Below are positions 1 to 11,470 of a stretch of DNA of 64,000 nt, one piece after another. Location of the stretch: assembly GCA_946902985.2 (NCBI GenBank), contig OX336391.1, positions 147,005,074 to 147,069,073 on the forward strand, read 5' to 3'. The translations under genes and the position numbers were made by a program. The DNA is from Meconema thalassinum (Eukaryota; Arthropoda; Insecta; Orthoptera; Tettigoniidae). The notes beneath the pieces are model-generated. The model did no database searches and had not been told where the DNA came from. It was given only the letters and a program-made list of their open reading frames with translations. The stretch's first letter is position 1; every line of letters starts with the position of its first letter.

Positions 1-692
1 GTGTGTTTATTTATTTTTTGTTCGTTTATTTGTTTGTTCGTTTATTTGTTTGTTTACTTGTTTTTTGATTATTTATTTGTTTGTTTATTTGTTTATTTCT
101 TTGTTTGTTTGCTTATTTGTTTATTTATTTGTTTGCTTATTTCTTTGTTTGTTTGTTTATTGGTTTATTTACTTGTTTGTTTATTTATTTGATTTGTATT
201 TGTTTATTTCTGTGTTTGTTTGTTTATTTGTTTATTAATTTGTTTGTTTCTTTGTTTCTTTGTTTATTTATGTTTGTTTACTTGTTTGTTTACTTGTTTG
301 TTTATTTATTTGTGTGTTTATTTATTTTTGTTCGTTTATTTGTTTGTTTACTTGTTTTTTGTTTATTTATTTGTTTGTTGATTTGTTTATTTCTTTGTTT
401 GTTTGCTTGTTTATTTATTTGTTTGTTTATTTGTGTGTTTATTTGATTGTTTACTTGTTTGTTTATTTATTTGTTTGCTTATTTGTGTGTTTATTTGATT
501 GTTTACCTGTTTGTTTACTTGTTTGTTTATTTATTTATTTGTTTGTATATTTGTTTATTTATTTGTTTGTTTGTTTGTCTGTCTTTTTTACTTGTTTGTT
601 TATTTATTTGTTTTCTGTTTGTTTATTTGTTTGTTTACTTTTTTGTCCGTTTATTTATCTATTTATTTATTTATTTAATTATTTAATTAATT
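1..692. repeat. TTTG/TTTA tetranucleotide array
   Basis: Nearly every four bases read TTTG or TTTA, with scattered TTTC and TTGC variants, and the array fades into TTTA/TTAA at about 660-692. All three forward frames are open because the repeat rarely makes stops, giving artificial Phe/Leu/Cys/Val/Tyr-rich peptides. There is no start context, domain or codon bias, so these are not genes. The left edge lies outside the window. Confidence 0.97.
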
Positions 693-1517
693 AAGCACTT
701 GGGAGCATATACTGCTCGGGTCCAAGCTCTGTGAACTTGTGAGGTGAGGGGAAGGGGAAGTGAAGGGGTAGGAGGGAAGAGAAAGGTCTCTCAACAGCCC
801 ACTGTGTTATCTGGAATTCCTGTCTATTCCAATACTGCTAACATAGGGCCGTTGTCAAAGCACTGTGGTGTTGCGAATGAGTGAGTGAGTCACCGACCAA
901 GGTATTTGGTTCTGTTACTAAGTATGGACCGGGAACCTCATCACTCGTCACCATCACTTCTCATAGTCCGCGATCCACATTCCTCTCAGGTTCACGGAGC
1001 TTGGACACGAGCAGTACGTCGTTCAGAAAAACCGTGATATAACTCAATTTTGAATGTCATAAAAGTCTTAGTTTTATTCCGAGAGTTGTAAATTTTTCGT
1101 CCGAACTGTACTCTTTGCTGGATTACTTGTTCTACTCAACAATGCTATATAGGTTCTATTTATGAGGGAACTGTCATATCTGAAGGTCAAGTTGTGAACA
1201 TTACTGTTCTCAGAGTGTGACTCCGTAGGTATCAGGCCTTCAAACTGCTTCGATATTGCGTCATAGCAGCCTGTATGACTCATTATAGTGGGTTGTCTGT
1301 GGATCAGAATCTTACCTCACCTGGTCTTACGGTGTGATCTGAGCTCATGCAGATGTAGTCTAACCTGGCGCAGAATGAACATCCACAGAGTTAGTCGCTT
1401 GGCGTATATTGGGTAATTTCTAAATAATAACGGTAAGTTAGAATTTGTTCAAGTGGTTCAAAATAAACCGTTCATAAAATTATATTATTTGTGGTTTTGA
1501 TTTGATGACACTACATA
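693..1517. other. Unassigned stretch
   Basis: I see no coding region here. The longest open frame is 69 codons and matches nothing I know. The segment around 736-790 is purine-rich (GAGGGGAAGGGGAAG-like). The rest is ordinary AT-leaning sequence. Confidence 0.5.
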
Positions 1518-2020
1518 GTTGGTTGGTTGGTTGGTTCCTCTGTTTAGGGGCTGTGACAACGCGGTCATGTAGCCCCATGTCCTTTGGGTGTGTGTAGAAT
1601 CTGCTTGATAACCAGTGTTAATTGTGATGGCTGTATTGGTGTGTGTTATCTGTTTTTAGTTCAAGGACAGCAGACATTCAATTTTCAAGTAGTTCCTACT
1701 TTTGCTACCCAACGCCACCCTTAAAGACAACTGGTTCTGAGCTTGGTTACTAGATGCCACCGCAGTCGGCTCCTGGCGACGAACGTTGGAACCTAAGAGC
1801 GTTAGTAAAATCTAACCTATAATTTAGCTTCACACAAGTGTAATTAGTGGAAGGTTCTTTTACAAGCCATAAAAACTATGTCATGGGACCGCCGGCTTTA
1901 CTTCCCCTCCGAAGGAAGGCATACTGAGGGAGTTTTAACGCTCATAAAAAATCCGACGACTTGGGCCGGGATTGAACCCGCGACCTGGGGCATGCTACTA
2001 ACTACGCCACCGAAGCTGCC
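1518..2020 (-). repeat. tRNA-derived SINE, family A, full length
   Basis: Read on the minus strand, the element begins at about 2020 with a tRNA-like head. It has an A box (TGGCGTAGTTAG) and a B box (GGTTCAATCC), the internal RNA polymerase III promoter. A body of about 400 bp follows, and the element ends at 1518 in a (CCAA)n tail, seen on the plus strand as GGTTGGTTGGTTGG. Other copies in the window are at 3153-3623 (+), 5131-5640 (-), 9437-9893 (+) and 50656-51163 (-), with fragments at 6690-6812, 7149-7172 and 9271-9436. Transposition would depend on a LINE reverse transcriptase supplied in trans. Confidence 0.85.
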
Positions 2021-2099
2021 AAAATGCAGTTGAATTACGTTCTTTAGGTGTGACATGGCAATTACAGTATGGATTCAGTTGTGTGGGCTCCTGTCAGCA

Positions 2100-2511
2100 G
2101 CTTATTATGCTTCTATCATGGAGGATCTGAGATACAATCTTATTTTACCAGCCTGTGCTGCATAAGATCAACTACGAGATAAAAGAGAGGGACATTTGGG
2201 AAGACGTTTACACAACGGAGGCCATGATGGATCGGAGATGGAAGGATACAGGCTATCAACTGAGACATAAAAAGATGGCTGTTCACGGCTTCTATTTTAA
2301 AATGTGTAGGAACAAAGCATTTCATGACCCAAACACGAACTTTCTATGTAAGACTATGTGACCAAGTCTGTGAAAGGTATCATATTCTGAAGTGTACCTC
2401 GAGAATCTGTTCAGTCAGGGATTTTATTAAGGACTAACACTTATATACTGCGTGATAGGTGTTAAATTTTATGCACATTGTGAGAAATAAATCTAATCAA
2501 AAAAAAAAAAA
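2100..2511 (+). pseudogene. LINE-like 3' end with ORF C-terminus and poly(A)
   Basis: An open frame at 2155-2361 encodes a C-terminal piece of a retroelement-type protein, with an aromatic/His-rich segment containing AVHGFYFKMC. A frame change near 2345-2350 then leads into a short Cys/His segment (LCDQVCERYHILKC), a zinc-knuckle-like pattern, ending at a TAA near 2433. Downstream is an AATAAA signal near 2486 and an A12 tract at 2500-2511. The layout fits a 5'-truncated retroposed copy of a non-LTR element. The clade is not assigned. A retroposed mRNA is the alternative. Confidence 0.5.
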
Positions 2512-2820
2512 GTCAACCCCTGGCACTATACAGCCCATGACGGGCTAAGGCCGACCAAGCGATCGCTGCCCAGCCATTCAGCCTGCAGATATTGGGGTGA
2601 CGCGTGATCAGCGCGTCGGGTCCCCTCGGCCGATAATCTTGGTTTTCGTGATCGGGGCGCTGTCTCACTGTCAGACAGCTACTCAATTGTCCTCACGAGG
2701 CTGAGTGCACCCCGTTCCAACCCTCACGTCAGTTTTAAAATCCCTGACGGAGCCGGGGATCGAACCCGGGGCCTCCGGGTGAGAGGCAGGCGCGCTACCC
2801 CAACACCACGGGGCCGGCAA
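2512..2820 (-). repeat. tRNA-derived SINE, family C
   Basis: On the minus strand the element opens with a GC-rich tRNA-like head: A box around TGGTGTTGGGGTAGCG, B box GGTTCGATCCC, matching the plus-strand text GGGATCGAACCC at 2757-2767. A body of about 200 bp follows and contains GGGGTGCACTCAGCCTCGTGAGG, a phrase similar to the family B SINEs. Its 3' edge abuts the A12 tract of the preceding LINE-like 3' end. A truncated relative lies at 51168-51275. Confidence 0.75.
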
Positions 2821-2824
2821 TCTA

Positions 2825-2825
2825 T

Positions 2826-2866
<41 letters not shown>

Positions 2867-2867
2867 C
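2825..2867. repeat. (ATT)n microsatellite
   Basis: About 14 uninterrupted TTA/ATT triplets directly beside the head of the family C SINE. Confidence 0.95.
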
Positions 2868-3051
2868 ATGCTATTTCAGGCGAAGACTGTGAGGGGAACG
2901 ACACTAGCAACAGTTGAATATTTATGTAATTATGACAATAGAACCCTAATTTTCTCATTCATTTCTATATCTCAAATTTTGGACGACTAGAAAGGACTTC
3001 GAGATATCGAAGTTCGACTATATACACACTAGTACAGCCATCACAATAACA

Positions 3052-3115
3052 CAGGTTATCACACAAATTCTACACACACCCAAATACACGGGGCTACATG
3101 ACTACGACGGAGCAA
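3052..3115 (+). repeat. Shared SINE 3' tail domain, solo fragment
   Basis: Contains the phrases TACAGCCATCACAATAACAC, GGTTATCACACAAATTCTAC and ACACGGGGCTACATGAC, which form the 3' part of both family A and family B SINEs. No head is visible, so this is a truncated copy or an independent tail. Confidence 0.65.
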
Positions 3116-3152
3116 GAACATATCTGTTCAATTTTAGTTAATTACAATAGAT

Positions 3153-3623
3153 GGCGGTTCGGTGGCGTAGTTGGTAGCATGCTGAGCTTTTATGCCCAAA
3201 GTCGCGGGTTCAAACCCGGCCGAAGTCGTCGGATTTTTTAAGAGCGTTAAAAATCCCTCAGTATGCCTTCCTTCGGATGGGAAGTAAAGCCGGCGGTCCC
3301 ATGTCATAGATTTATGGCATGTTAAAGAACCTTCCACTAACTACACTTGTAGCTTAACATATTTGATAACGCTATATTAGTACCAACGTTTGCCACCATG
3401 GCATCTAGTAGCCAAGTCCATAAGCTAGGTGTCGTGGACGGTAGCATTTGGCGGCAAAAGTACGAACTACTTGAAATATTCATAGTATCTTAATCACAGA
3501 TAACTCACATTAATGCAGCCATCACAATTAACACCGGTTATCGGACAGATTCCACACTCACCCAAAGTACACGGGCTACATGACCACGTTGTCGCTGCCC
3601 CTAAACTCAGGAACCAACCAACA
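3153..3623 (+). repeat. tRNA-derived SINE, family A, full length
   Basis: This is the cleanest plus-strand copy. The A box TGGCGTAGTTGG lies near 3163 and the B box GGTTCAAACCC near 3208. The body is about 300 bp, the shared 3' tail domain runs from about 3510 to 3600 (AGCCATCACAATTAACACCGG...ACACGGGCTACATGACCAC), and the end is a short CCAACCAA tail at 3611-3621. The reverse-strand open frame through the head is incidental. Confidence 0.88.
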
Positions 3624-5130
3624 ATTACATTCGATCTATAATTCTATATTATATAAGCATGAATTGATATTATATGAAACATACAATTTCTACACGATAC
3701 TAGAGGGGGAGAGGAAGCAAATATACTTTTGTGGGAGGTCCCATCCGTTCTTAGTTACGTCACTGCTGGAGACACAGACAATCTTTTTTTTAAAGCACAG
3801 TACAGCCCTGTGATATGCACTCTCCTTTGTTTTGTACATCCTAATGAATTCAATCAACCTGAACTAGACCGCACAATGCACTGTTTTCAATGTGATAGCT
3901 CGTGACATTGTTCGTTCATAAGAAGTTGGTGACGGTTAGGGATTGTCAAGGTTGAGTGATTTCCTCTTCTGTCAAGTGAAAACAGTTTGGTGACCTTCAG
4001 TCAATGGACGGTGAGGCTGGAAATCAGTTGAGGTGATACTGCGAGTGTCGTGACGTCATGTGTCTTACTTGTTGGAGTTTCCTGTGTGGCGGGGATGACG
4101 GAGACAACACGTAAGTACACCAGCTGGCCGGCTACCGGTCACTGATATATTTTATAAGGTAGTAGAATTTCCTAAGAAATCTTATTTTTTGTTGTCTTTC
4201 TCTACAGAGTCATGCAAATTACACTAGCCTACAAAAAACAAATTTTCATTTGCTTCTTTTACAAAAATACTAGTTTTTTTAAACTAAATTTGGGTCATGA
4301 AAGCCGAATATGACCTTAGAATTTGTTTATTAGCTCTAGTTTTTTAGATACACTACTTGTGATACAAGTACTTCTGTAGTAAAAACCAATATATTAATAT
4401 ATCTGTACACAACAGAAGTAACAATTTTTTTAACTCACTTCTATGTACAGGTAAATTATGTCTTTTTCCCAGGGCACAAAGTTTCCCTAGAAGTCCAGAC
4501 CTTTCTGTTGTAATGTGAAGACCTATCCCTGCTGACCCATAAGAAGAAGAAAACAAAGGATATTCACAAAAAATAAACAAAATATGGCTGACAATGACTC
4601 AAGATACCTGCACTAAGGATTGCCAACCTACAATTTATTTAAATAAAAAATCCCTAGTATTTTTCGAAAGTCCCTCAAATTCTCTAGCATTTAACGAAAT
4701 ATGGTTGTATCTCAGAATATATAGGTAACTCAGTAATTTAAAAGTCTTGTTCGTATTTCACATGCTCGAACAAACTATAAATGGCTGTTTTGGTTTCAGA
4801 AGCATTTTCAATGTTGGTTAGTGTTGTTACACTCAAATAAAGAATATAAATGAATAGCAATTGGTATTTTATAAATATCACTTCTCAGTCAATAATAATT
4901 AAATTAATATAAATTAATTAATAACATGTACCAGTTTCGGCCAAAGTATGGTCTTCATCAGCTCATTTTAGTGATATATTATCATAGGCTATTTGGTTAT
5001 ATTTTGGGCACTTGTGTTTATATTCGGACTATGTACATGTTGTAGATTAAGGCTTTCACGGCCGAGAATACTATTCAAATTCTTCATGCATTTGGAGTAT
5101 TGCCGTGTCAATGAGCTTACAAAAAGTAGT
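3624..5130. other. Unassigned stretch, AT-rich
   Basis: No coding region is recognised. Two short open frames (77 and 75 codons) match nothing known to me. Near 4928-4965 the phrase ACCAGTTTCGGCC...CTTCATCAGC resembles the ends of Penelope-like or fold-back repeats seen at 45199 and 59440, but no second arm is visible. Confidence 0.4.
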
Positions 5131-5640
5131 CGGTTGGTTGGTTCCTAAGTTTAGGGGCTGCGACAACGCGGTCATGTAGCCCCGTGTACTTTGGATGTGT
5201 GTGAATCTGTGTGATAACCGGTGTTAATTGTGATGACTGTATTAGTGTGTTATCCGTTTTTTTTTTAAATTCAAGTAAGGACTGTAGACCTTTGAATTTT
5301 CAAATAGTTCCTACTTTTGCCGCCAAACGCCACCGTCAACGACTACTAGTTCAGAACTTAGCTACCAGACGCCACCGCAGTCGGCTCTTGGCAACGAACA
5401 TAGGAACCTAAGAGCGTTGTTTACATTCTTAATCAATACAATTTAGGTGTAATTAGTGGAAGGTTCTTTAACATGCCATAAATCTATGACATGGGACCGC
5501 CGGCTTTACTTCCCCTCCAAAGGAAGGCGTACTGAGGAATTGTTAACACTCTTAAAAAACCGACGGCTTCGGCCGGATTTGATCCCGCTATCTTGGGCAC
5601 AGAAGCTCAGCATGCTACCGACTAAGCCACCGAAGGTGCC
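5131..5640 (-). repeat. tRNA-derived SINE, family A, full length
   Basis: Same structure as the copy at 1518-2020. The (GGTT)n tail complement is at 5131-5142, the shared tail domain follows, and the tRNA-like head is at about 5575-5640. The internal open frames on both strands at 5456-5898 are chance frames running through this SINE and the next one. Confidence 0.85.
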
Positions 5641-5762
5641 TACAAAAAGTAGACACACATTCTTTGGCCACATTGTTTTTATTCTATTGAAAACGGAGGC
5701 AATGTTCCTTTCGAACCGTTTAGTGTTTAAAATGTTATATTTACACGGCAATATCCCAAAAA

Positions 5763-6258
5763 GTCGCCTCCGTAGCGTAGCGGTCAGCATGGTTAGCTGC
5801 CGCCCCGGAGGTCCTGGGCTCGATTCCCGGCCCTGCCACGAAATTTGAAAAGTGGTATGAGGACTGGAACGGGGTCTACTCAGCCTGGGGTGGCCCAAAT
5901 GAGTAGAGGGGGTTCGATTCCCACCTCAGCCATTCTCGAAGTGGTTTTCCGTGGTTTCCCATTTCGTCTTTGGGCAAATGCCGGGATGGTTCCTACTGTA
6001 AGGCCACGGCCACCTCCTTCCCCCCTTCCTTGCCTATCCATCCTAATCTTCCCTTCCTCCCTTCCTTCATGAGGCCCCTGTTCGCTTTGCAAGTGAGGCC
6101 ATCTGGGCGAGGTGCTGATCACACCTCACGCGTTGTATCCCCTCCGACCAGATGTTCCCAGCTCTAGGACACTGCCTGGAAAGGCGGTAGAGGTGAGTTC
6201 CCTCGCTGAGTCCGTAGGAGCCCAACCTGGAGGGTAAAATTGCCTAAATAAAATATCC
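5763..6258 (+). repeat. tRNA-derived SINE, family B, full length
   Basis: The head has the A box TAGCGTAGCGGTCAGC and the B box GGCTCGATTCCC (about 5818-5830). The body includes GGAACGGGGTCTACTCAGCC, CATTCTCGAAGTGG, TTTCCCATTTCG and GCAAATGCCGGGATGG. A pyrimidine-rich segment lies at 6015-6070. The 3' end is TGCCTAAATAAAATA. Related copies are at 41675-42012, 44372-44583, 45786-46178, 49320-49675 and 50430-50655. Confidence 0.8.
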
Positions 6259-7148
6259 CAAAAGCATGAATCATTTTCAAATGTACATGCTATTCGGGTG
6301 GAGTTTCAAACACGGGATTTGCAGAGGGGTGTAGTAGATATATATTTTATCTGTATTCGCGTAACAGGCAGATAGCAGGTTTAGAAGACCTGATTCCGAA
6401 AAATTGCTTCTGTAAGGATGTCTCATCGAGTAAGATGACCCCCCTGGAGATAAATTTAGCTCCGAGTAATTAGCAAACAAGGAAACTCCGAGTTTAATGT
6501 GACGCACGATTTGACCTTGATGTTGATGGGTTAGGTAAGTTTTCCTTAAGCACTCAAACCATTAGAGGCCGATAACCTGCGTTATTTATTTATCGTATGG
6601 CTTTTAATGCCGGGAGTGTCCGAGGACATGTTCGGCTCGCCTGAGTCTGTAGCTACTTCCAGCGGACACCCTTGGGTGAGCTACAAGTTCCGTTTAACTT
6701 CAAGTAGTTCCAACTTTCGCTACCAGATATCAATGATACCTAGTGGTGAACGTTGGAACTTTGATAGAGCGTTCCGATGAAATCTAACCTAACAATTTAG
6801 CTTCACACAAGTTTATAAGCTGAGAAAAGACGCGTCCCTGGTGGTAGTGTTATAGATTGGACATTATAAGGATTCAGGTAAACACATGTCTTTGGGAGAG
6901 TTGGACCGTAAACCCCCTCCCCACGCCACTGCTTATAGTTATAGGTAACAGTGAAAACTTATTAAAATACGGTTCAGCGGTCCTCGTGTTGCACGTATAG
7001 GCTATAAATGCATACATACAGTACAGCAACAGCCGCTGAGGTAACTTGTCACAGTGGTAATGTGGCATTTCCCCAAGTGCTGACTTTGACAGCTGTCAGC
7101 GTTCTTCTCTCATAATAAGGACCATGCCATCCTTTACTTTATAAATTT
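6259..7148. other. Mostly unassigned, with SINE A fragment
   Basis: Contains a family A SINE fragment at about 6690-6812 (minus sense; TCAAGTAGTTCCAACTTTCG to AATTTAGCTTCACACAAG). A phrase near 6590-6665 (CTTTTAATGCCGGGAGTGTCCGAGGAC) may belong to another repeat. No coding region is recognised. A SINE A tail scrap, GGTTAGTTGGTTCCTCAG, lies at 7149-7172. Confidence 0.5.
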
Positions 7149-7211
7149 GTTGGTTAGTTGGTTCCTCAGAGTTTGACTAAGGGCGGGGTCAGAGAATCGA
7201 AATAGTTAAGA

Positions 7212-8617
7212 ACAAGAAGTTCCGTGACGAACTAAAGAGCCTACTTTTCTCGAAATGTAAGATTCATTCCAATGATTAATCTATATGGACCTAATAAGAA
7301 TAATGACGAAATTAAGTTGGTAATAACGAAATTTCTTATTAGTTCGAAATATAACTGGCATAATGCAGCCTAATAGAGCACTACAGTTGGCAGCCCTAGT
7401 GACTGAATATATTCTTAGTTCCATCTCTTTAAGATACAGAATACAAAATTTGGCTGAAGTCCAACGGATAGCATGGACGTTACATGCAGTTAAACATTGG
7501 ATCTAACAGCGCGCGTAAAATCATGTTGCAACAATGTCATGCATGTATTGGTCAGAAATAATCTGAACTATTATGATCTATTGTTGTGCCAATTTTGGAT
7601 GAAATCCATTTATTTGTATAGAAGTTACATGTATTTTAAAATTGGACCAATTAACAGGCTTAGAATCATGTTGGAAGCACTGACGTATATTAATTAATCT
7701 AGAATGTTAGGTACTATACGTGTGCAAAGTTTAGTGCTGTTGGCTTGAATACCTTCTGATATACTGATATTAGGGTAAAAAATAGAGACAGCATTTATTA
7801 ACAGTTGGCAACCCTGGCTGATCTTAAGAATACGCATAGTCATATATGTTGTAGTACACATACCACATACGAAATTTGGTTGAAATCCAATTGATAGTAT
7901 AGAAGTTACATGTATTTACAATTGGTCCTATCAGCAGGCTTAGAATCATGTTGGTAGTACTGAGGTCCATTAGTTACTCCAAATTAATCTGGAATGTCAG
8001 GTACTGTACGTGTGCATAGTTTAAAGCTGTCGGCTTGCATACTTTCTGATATATGGGTATTTGGATAAAATAAATTGAGAGCATTTATTAACAGTTGGCA
8101 GCCTAGGTGGCTCTTAAGGATACGCTCAGTAATATCTGTTTATGTACACATAGCACATACGAAATTTGGTTGAAATACAATTGATAGAGTAGAAGTTATA
8201 TGCATTTAAAATTTGGACCTATCAGCAGGCTTATAATCATTTTGGCAACACTGACATGTATGGTCTCCTGGAAATTAAACTGCAATATTATAATCTATAC
8301 GTGTGCCTATTTTGAAATAGCTCCCATTCATACCTTCCAAGATATCCAACATGGAGCTCAAATTTCAATTGCGATTTTTCAGCAGTTGGTAGCACTGACA
8401 TCATTTTCAAATATGGCCGTGAGATATTCAGGTATCGATCTTTACTCCTACCAAATTGTGTTTCGATTGCTGCAGCCGTTTAGGAGTTGATAGGGGGGGG
8501 GGACAGCCAGACAGACAGACAGACAGGCAGAAGGACAGACAGACAGACAGACACACATTTGCCCGATCTCATAAGTCTACTTTTTCCTCATTTTTGCAAA
8601 ATGTGAAAAGTAGGCTA
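7212..8617 (+). mobile_element. Tandem-unit element 1 (~290-bp family, variant I)
   Basis: The 5' end is a small hairpin (AGTTCcgtgacGAACT) followed by GAGCCTACTTTTC. The interior is diverged tandem units: the phrase GCATTTATTAACAGTTGGCA recurs at about 7793 and 8083 (spacing about 290 bp), with a more diverged unit from about 7380. Each unit has a phrase like ACGAAATTTGGTTGAAATCC. The 3' end has a G run, an ACAGACAGAC microsatellite (8508-8555), then TCTCATAAGTCTACTTTTTC and GAAAAGTAGGCTAA. The two ends are therefore inverted (AGCCTACTTTTC / GAAAAGTAGGCT). No protein is encoded. The layout resembles a non-autonomous Helentron, but that is inference. Confidence 0.6.
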
Positions 8618-8716
8618 AAAATGGTATCACTAGAAACGCAATCACAAAATAACCAAACGTACAAAACCAGACCAATTTTTTTGCAAGCTTCATGGATAGA
8701 AATTTGATGCGTTTAG

Positions 8717-9022
8717 CGCACCAAAAATATTCGTACAAATTTCAACGGCGTGTTTTGCGACTTTTACATCGAGCTTCGAGAAAAGTATCAAGGTACGTTA
8801 CAGTTTCGGCAAGTCGAGTTGGTGCCGACTAAGGGAGAAAGTAACAGTTTAAATTGCCAACCAAGCTTGCAGTTTGGACGTCGGCAAAATTTTTTGGTGC
8901 GAAAAAAGCCCCATATTCCTATCCGTGCATTGCTGCACATTCATCGTGACATCACTATAGACATCGATTCGGTAATCACAAGGTTTGCTAAACAAAATAG
9001 ACGAGTTGATTTTGTTGTATAA
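8717..9022 (+). CDS. Unrecognised open frame, ~100 codons
   Basis: The frame is open from 8717 to the stop at 9020-9022. It has no ATG near the start; GTG at 8750 is the first alternative start. The product is basic, with no motif I recognise. The DNA before it (GATGCGTTTAG at 8706-8716) could be read as a splice acceptor, and AATAAAG near 9092 as a poly(A) signal. It may be a terminal exon, a retroposed fragment or chance. Confidence 0.2.
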   Translation, partial: RTKNIRTNFNGVFCDFYIELREKYQGTLQFRQVELVPTKGESNSLNCQPSLQFGRRQNFLVRKKPHIPIRALLHIHRDITIDIDSVITRFAKQNRRVDFVV

Positions 9023-9270
9023 ATAATCGTTTTTATATAACAGTTATGATGTTGTAAATATGTACAGTTGTAATAGAACATAATAATTGCAATAAAGATA
9101 TTTTCAGTACTGAATAAAATGAAAAGAACTGTTTTTCAGTTAAAATTCGTTAAGTTTTATTTGTCTGGTTATTGTGTTTTCGTTTTTTGAGTTTGCAAAA
9201 ACATTTGGTCTCCGTTTGGCGGGGGGGGGTCCATGATCCCCGTGACACCCTTGAATCCGCGCCTGGCAAG
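9023..9270. other. Unassigned AT-rich stretch
   Basis: Contains AATAAAG near 9092 and AATAAAATG near 9114, and a G tract at about 9220-9229. Nothing else is recognised. Confidence 0.4.
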
Positions 9271-9893
9271 AACGTGGTCATGTAGCCCTGTGTACTTTGA
9301 GTATGTGTAGAATCTGTCTGATAACCGCTGTTAATTGTCATGGCTGTGTGTTATCTGTAATTCAGGTAAGGACTGCAGACGATCAATTTCAAGTAGTTCC
9401 TACTTTTCTTACCAAATGCTATCGTCAACGACACCTAGCCCAAGATCACGGGATCAAACCCAGCCGAAGTAATCGGATTTTTTAAGAGCGTGTGCCTGCC
9501 TTCAGAGGGGAAGTAAAGCCGGTGGGCCCATGTCATACATTTATGGCATCTGTAAGAACCTCCCACTAACTTCAATAGTGTGAAGCAAAATTTGATTTAT
9601 GCTCTTAAGTTCCAACGTGCGTCGCAGGCGTTGGTTGTGACGGCATCTAGTAGTCAAGTTTGCAGCTAGGTGTCGTGGACGGTAGTATTTGGTAGCAAAA
9701 GTAGGAACTACTTGAAAATTTAATCGCCTGCAATCCTTACTTGAATTAAAGCAGATAACACACACTAATACAGCCATCATAATTAACACCGGTTATCAGA
9801 CAGTTTCTACGCACACCCAAAGTACACGGAGCTACATGACCATGTTGTCGCAGCTACTAAACTAAGGAACCAAGCAACCAACCAACCAACCAA
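9271..9893. repeat. Two family A SINE pieces joined head to head
   Basis: 9271-9436 is the 3' part of a family A SINE in minus sense (AACGTGGTCATGTAGCCC to GTCAACGACACCTAGC). At about 9437 the sequence switches to a plus-sense copy starting inside the tRNA-like head, at the B box (GGATCAAACCC), and continues to a (CCAA)n tail at about 9869-9893. The 3' halves face each other, so roughly 165 bp of the left piece is complementary to about 9650-9840. Confidence 0.75.
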
Positions 9894-11470
9894 CCAAACC
9901 TTTTATTAATTTTCATTAAACCATGCCCCTTTCTATATAGATTTATCACGCCCTTCGACGCTTCTAGACTGGAGAAATGATATACAGTAGCATAATCCAT
10001 AGGATATGTTATTGCACTCACTGCGCAAATGGCTCATAGCAGCCAGATCGAGAGCATAGTTTGTGGAGAATTGCGCTCCTCAATTGATTATTTGCTTCAG
10101 TCCAGTGTCTATTTGGCATGGCATCCGTTGTGTAGAATATTATGTCACAAAGCAATGGAAGCAATGGGGCATATGATTATCATGAGCTCGACTCTTCAAA
10201 GACTAATGAATCCCTCATTTTCGCTAAACCATGCCCATTTTTGGATTTCTCTCTCTCTTACTCACCTGGAGAATCATAATATATTTCCTGCTGCTTAGTA
10301 ATATCCCACCCTCTCTGTACAAGGATCAGTATAGACATGCGCTTCACGTGCCAATTCATGCGGCAAGGGTTATACCGTATCTGTAGTCCATAAAAGAAGC
10401 GTGAGTTCTAACACCGCAGGTAGCATTCCTTGAAATTGTAGTCCATGGTGCCACTTTCAGAAAAATACCAACACCGTGCCTTCTAGTGGGGCACGGCTGC
10501 TTCCTCCAACTCTTCGCCCATTTTCATTCATCTTCAATTGATTCCTCAAGGACCCATCTGATGAGGCTCATCCCACCTTATCCTTGACCCCGTAGAAATG
10601 GGGTGGAATATGCAGAAATTCGTATAAGGATTATGAAATTAACGAGTGTCATAAAATTGTATCTAAGGCAAAATGCCCCATTTACTTCGTACTTACATTA
10701 ATTCTTAGAAATGAATAAAGACGGTGCTTTCCGCTTCTGACATGCGACAGGTGTTACGGTAGGTGCTCACTGTAGGCAGAAATTACCCACAGCTGATCCG
10801 AACTGTGTTAGATATCAAACAGTTCCCCATGAATCTTCTGCTTAAGCGCCTTCGTCATAATAACCATTCTCACATTAAGGGATGAATAACCGTAAAGACA
10901 GGCTGGTGTAACATTACTGCCTGTATTGACATGAGAACAAGTGAAAGTCATTACAGGAAGAAACTACCATGCTGTCGTGAGATAAAGGAAGTTTGTTGGT
11001 GTGTTGAGAAATGGAGAAACGTCGTTCCAGCGTAATGGCTCCGCTCCAGGCGAGGCAGGTCTCTCTTCAGATCACCATCTCTCTTCAATTCCTCTTGCCG
11101 ATACATAAAGGGGCGTCGCTCTGGGACGTACATGCGACATAGACCATAGATATAGATATAAATGAAGATGATGATGATGATGATAATGATTGTAATAATG
11201 AACTGCACGCAGGAGACAATAAGATGGACAACAATAGACTAACAAAACGTTTGTACAATATAATTTATACCAAAAATTCGAGGAAAAATTGAAAAGCTTT
11301 CTTGCTAACTCCACCTAAGTCATGTTTAATGTGGTTTTTTTTTGGTGCTGAAACGTCTTGTTTGCATGAGATACAACTATTCAACTACAATGACCCGCGA
11401 AACACCTTTAAGTCTTGGCCTAGGTATAATAAGGTCTGCGATATTGCAGTTTTTTCTTAAGTCCACTTAT
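9894..11470. other. Unassigned stretch
   Basis: No recognisable coding region. The open frames are all under 90 codons. A short GATGATGAT run lies at about 11165-11187. Nothing else is identified. Confidence 0.4.

Noticed and set aside
1..694. Long overlapping forward open frames (up to 144 codons)
   Set aside because: They are translations of a TTTG/TTTA simple repeat; all frames are open for the same reason.
5456..6167. Overlapping 130-codon frames on both strands
   Set aside because: They run through two SINEs and encode no known domain.
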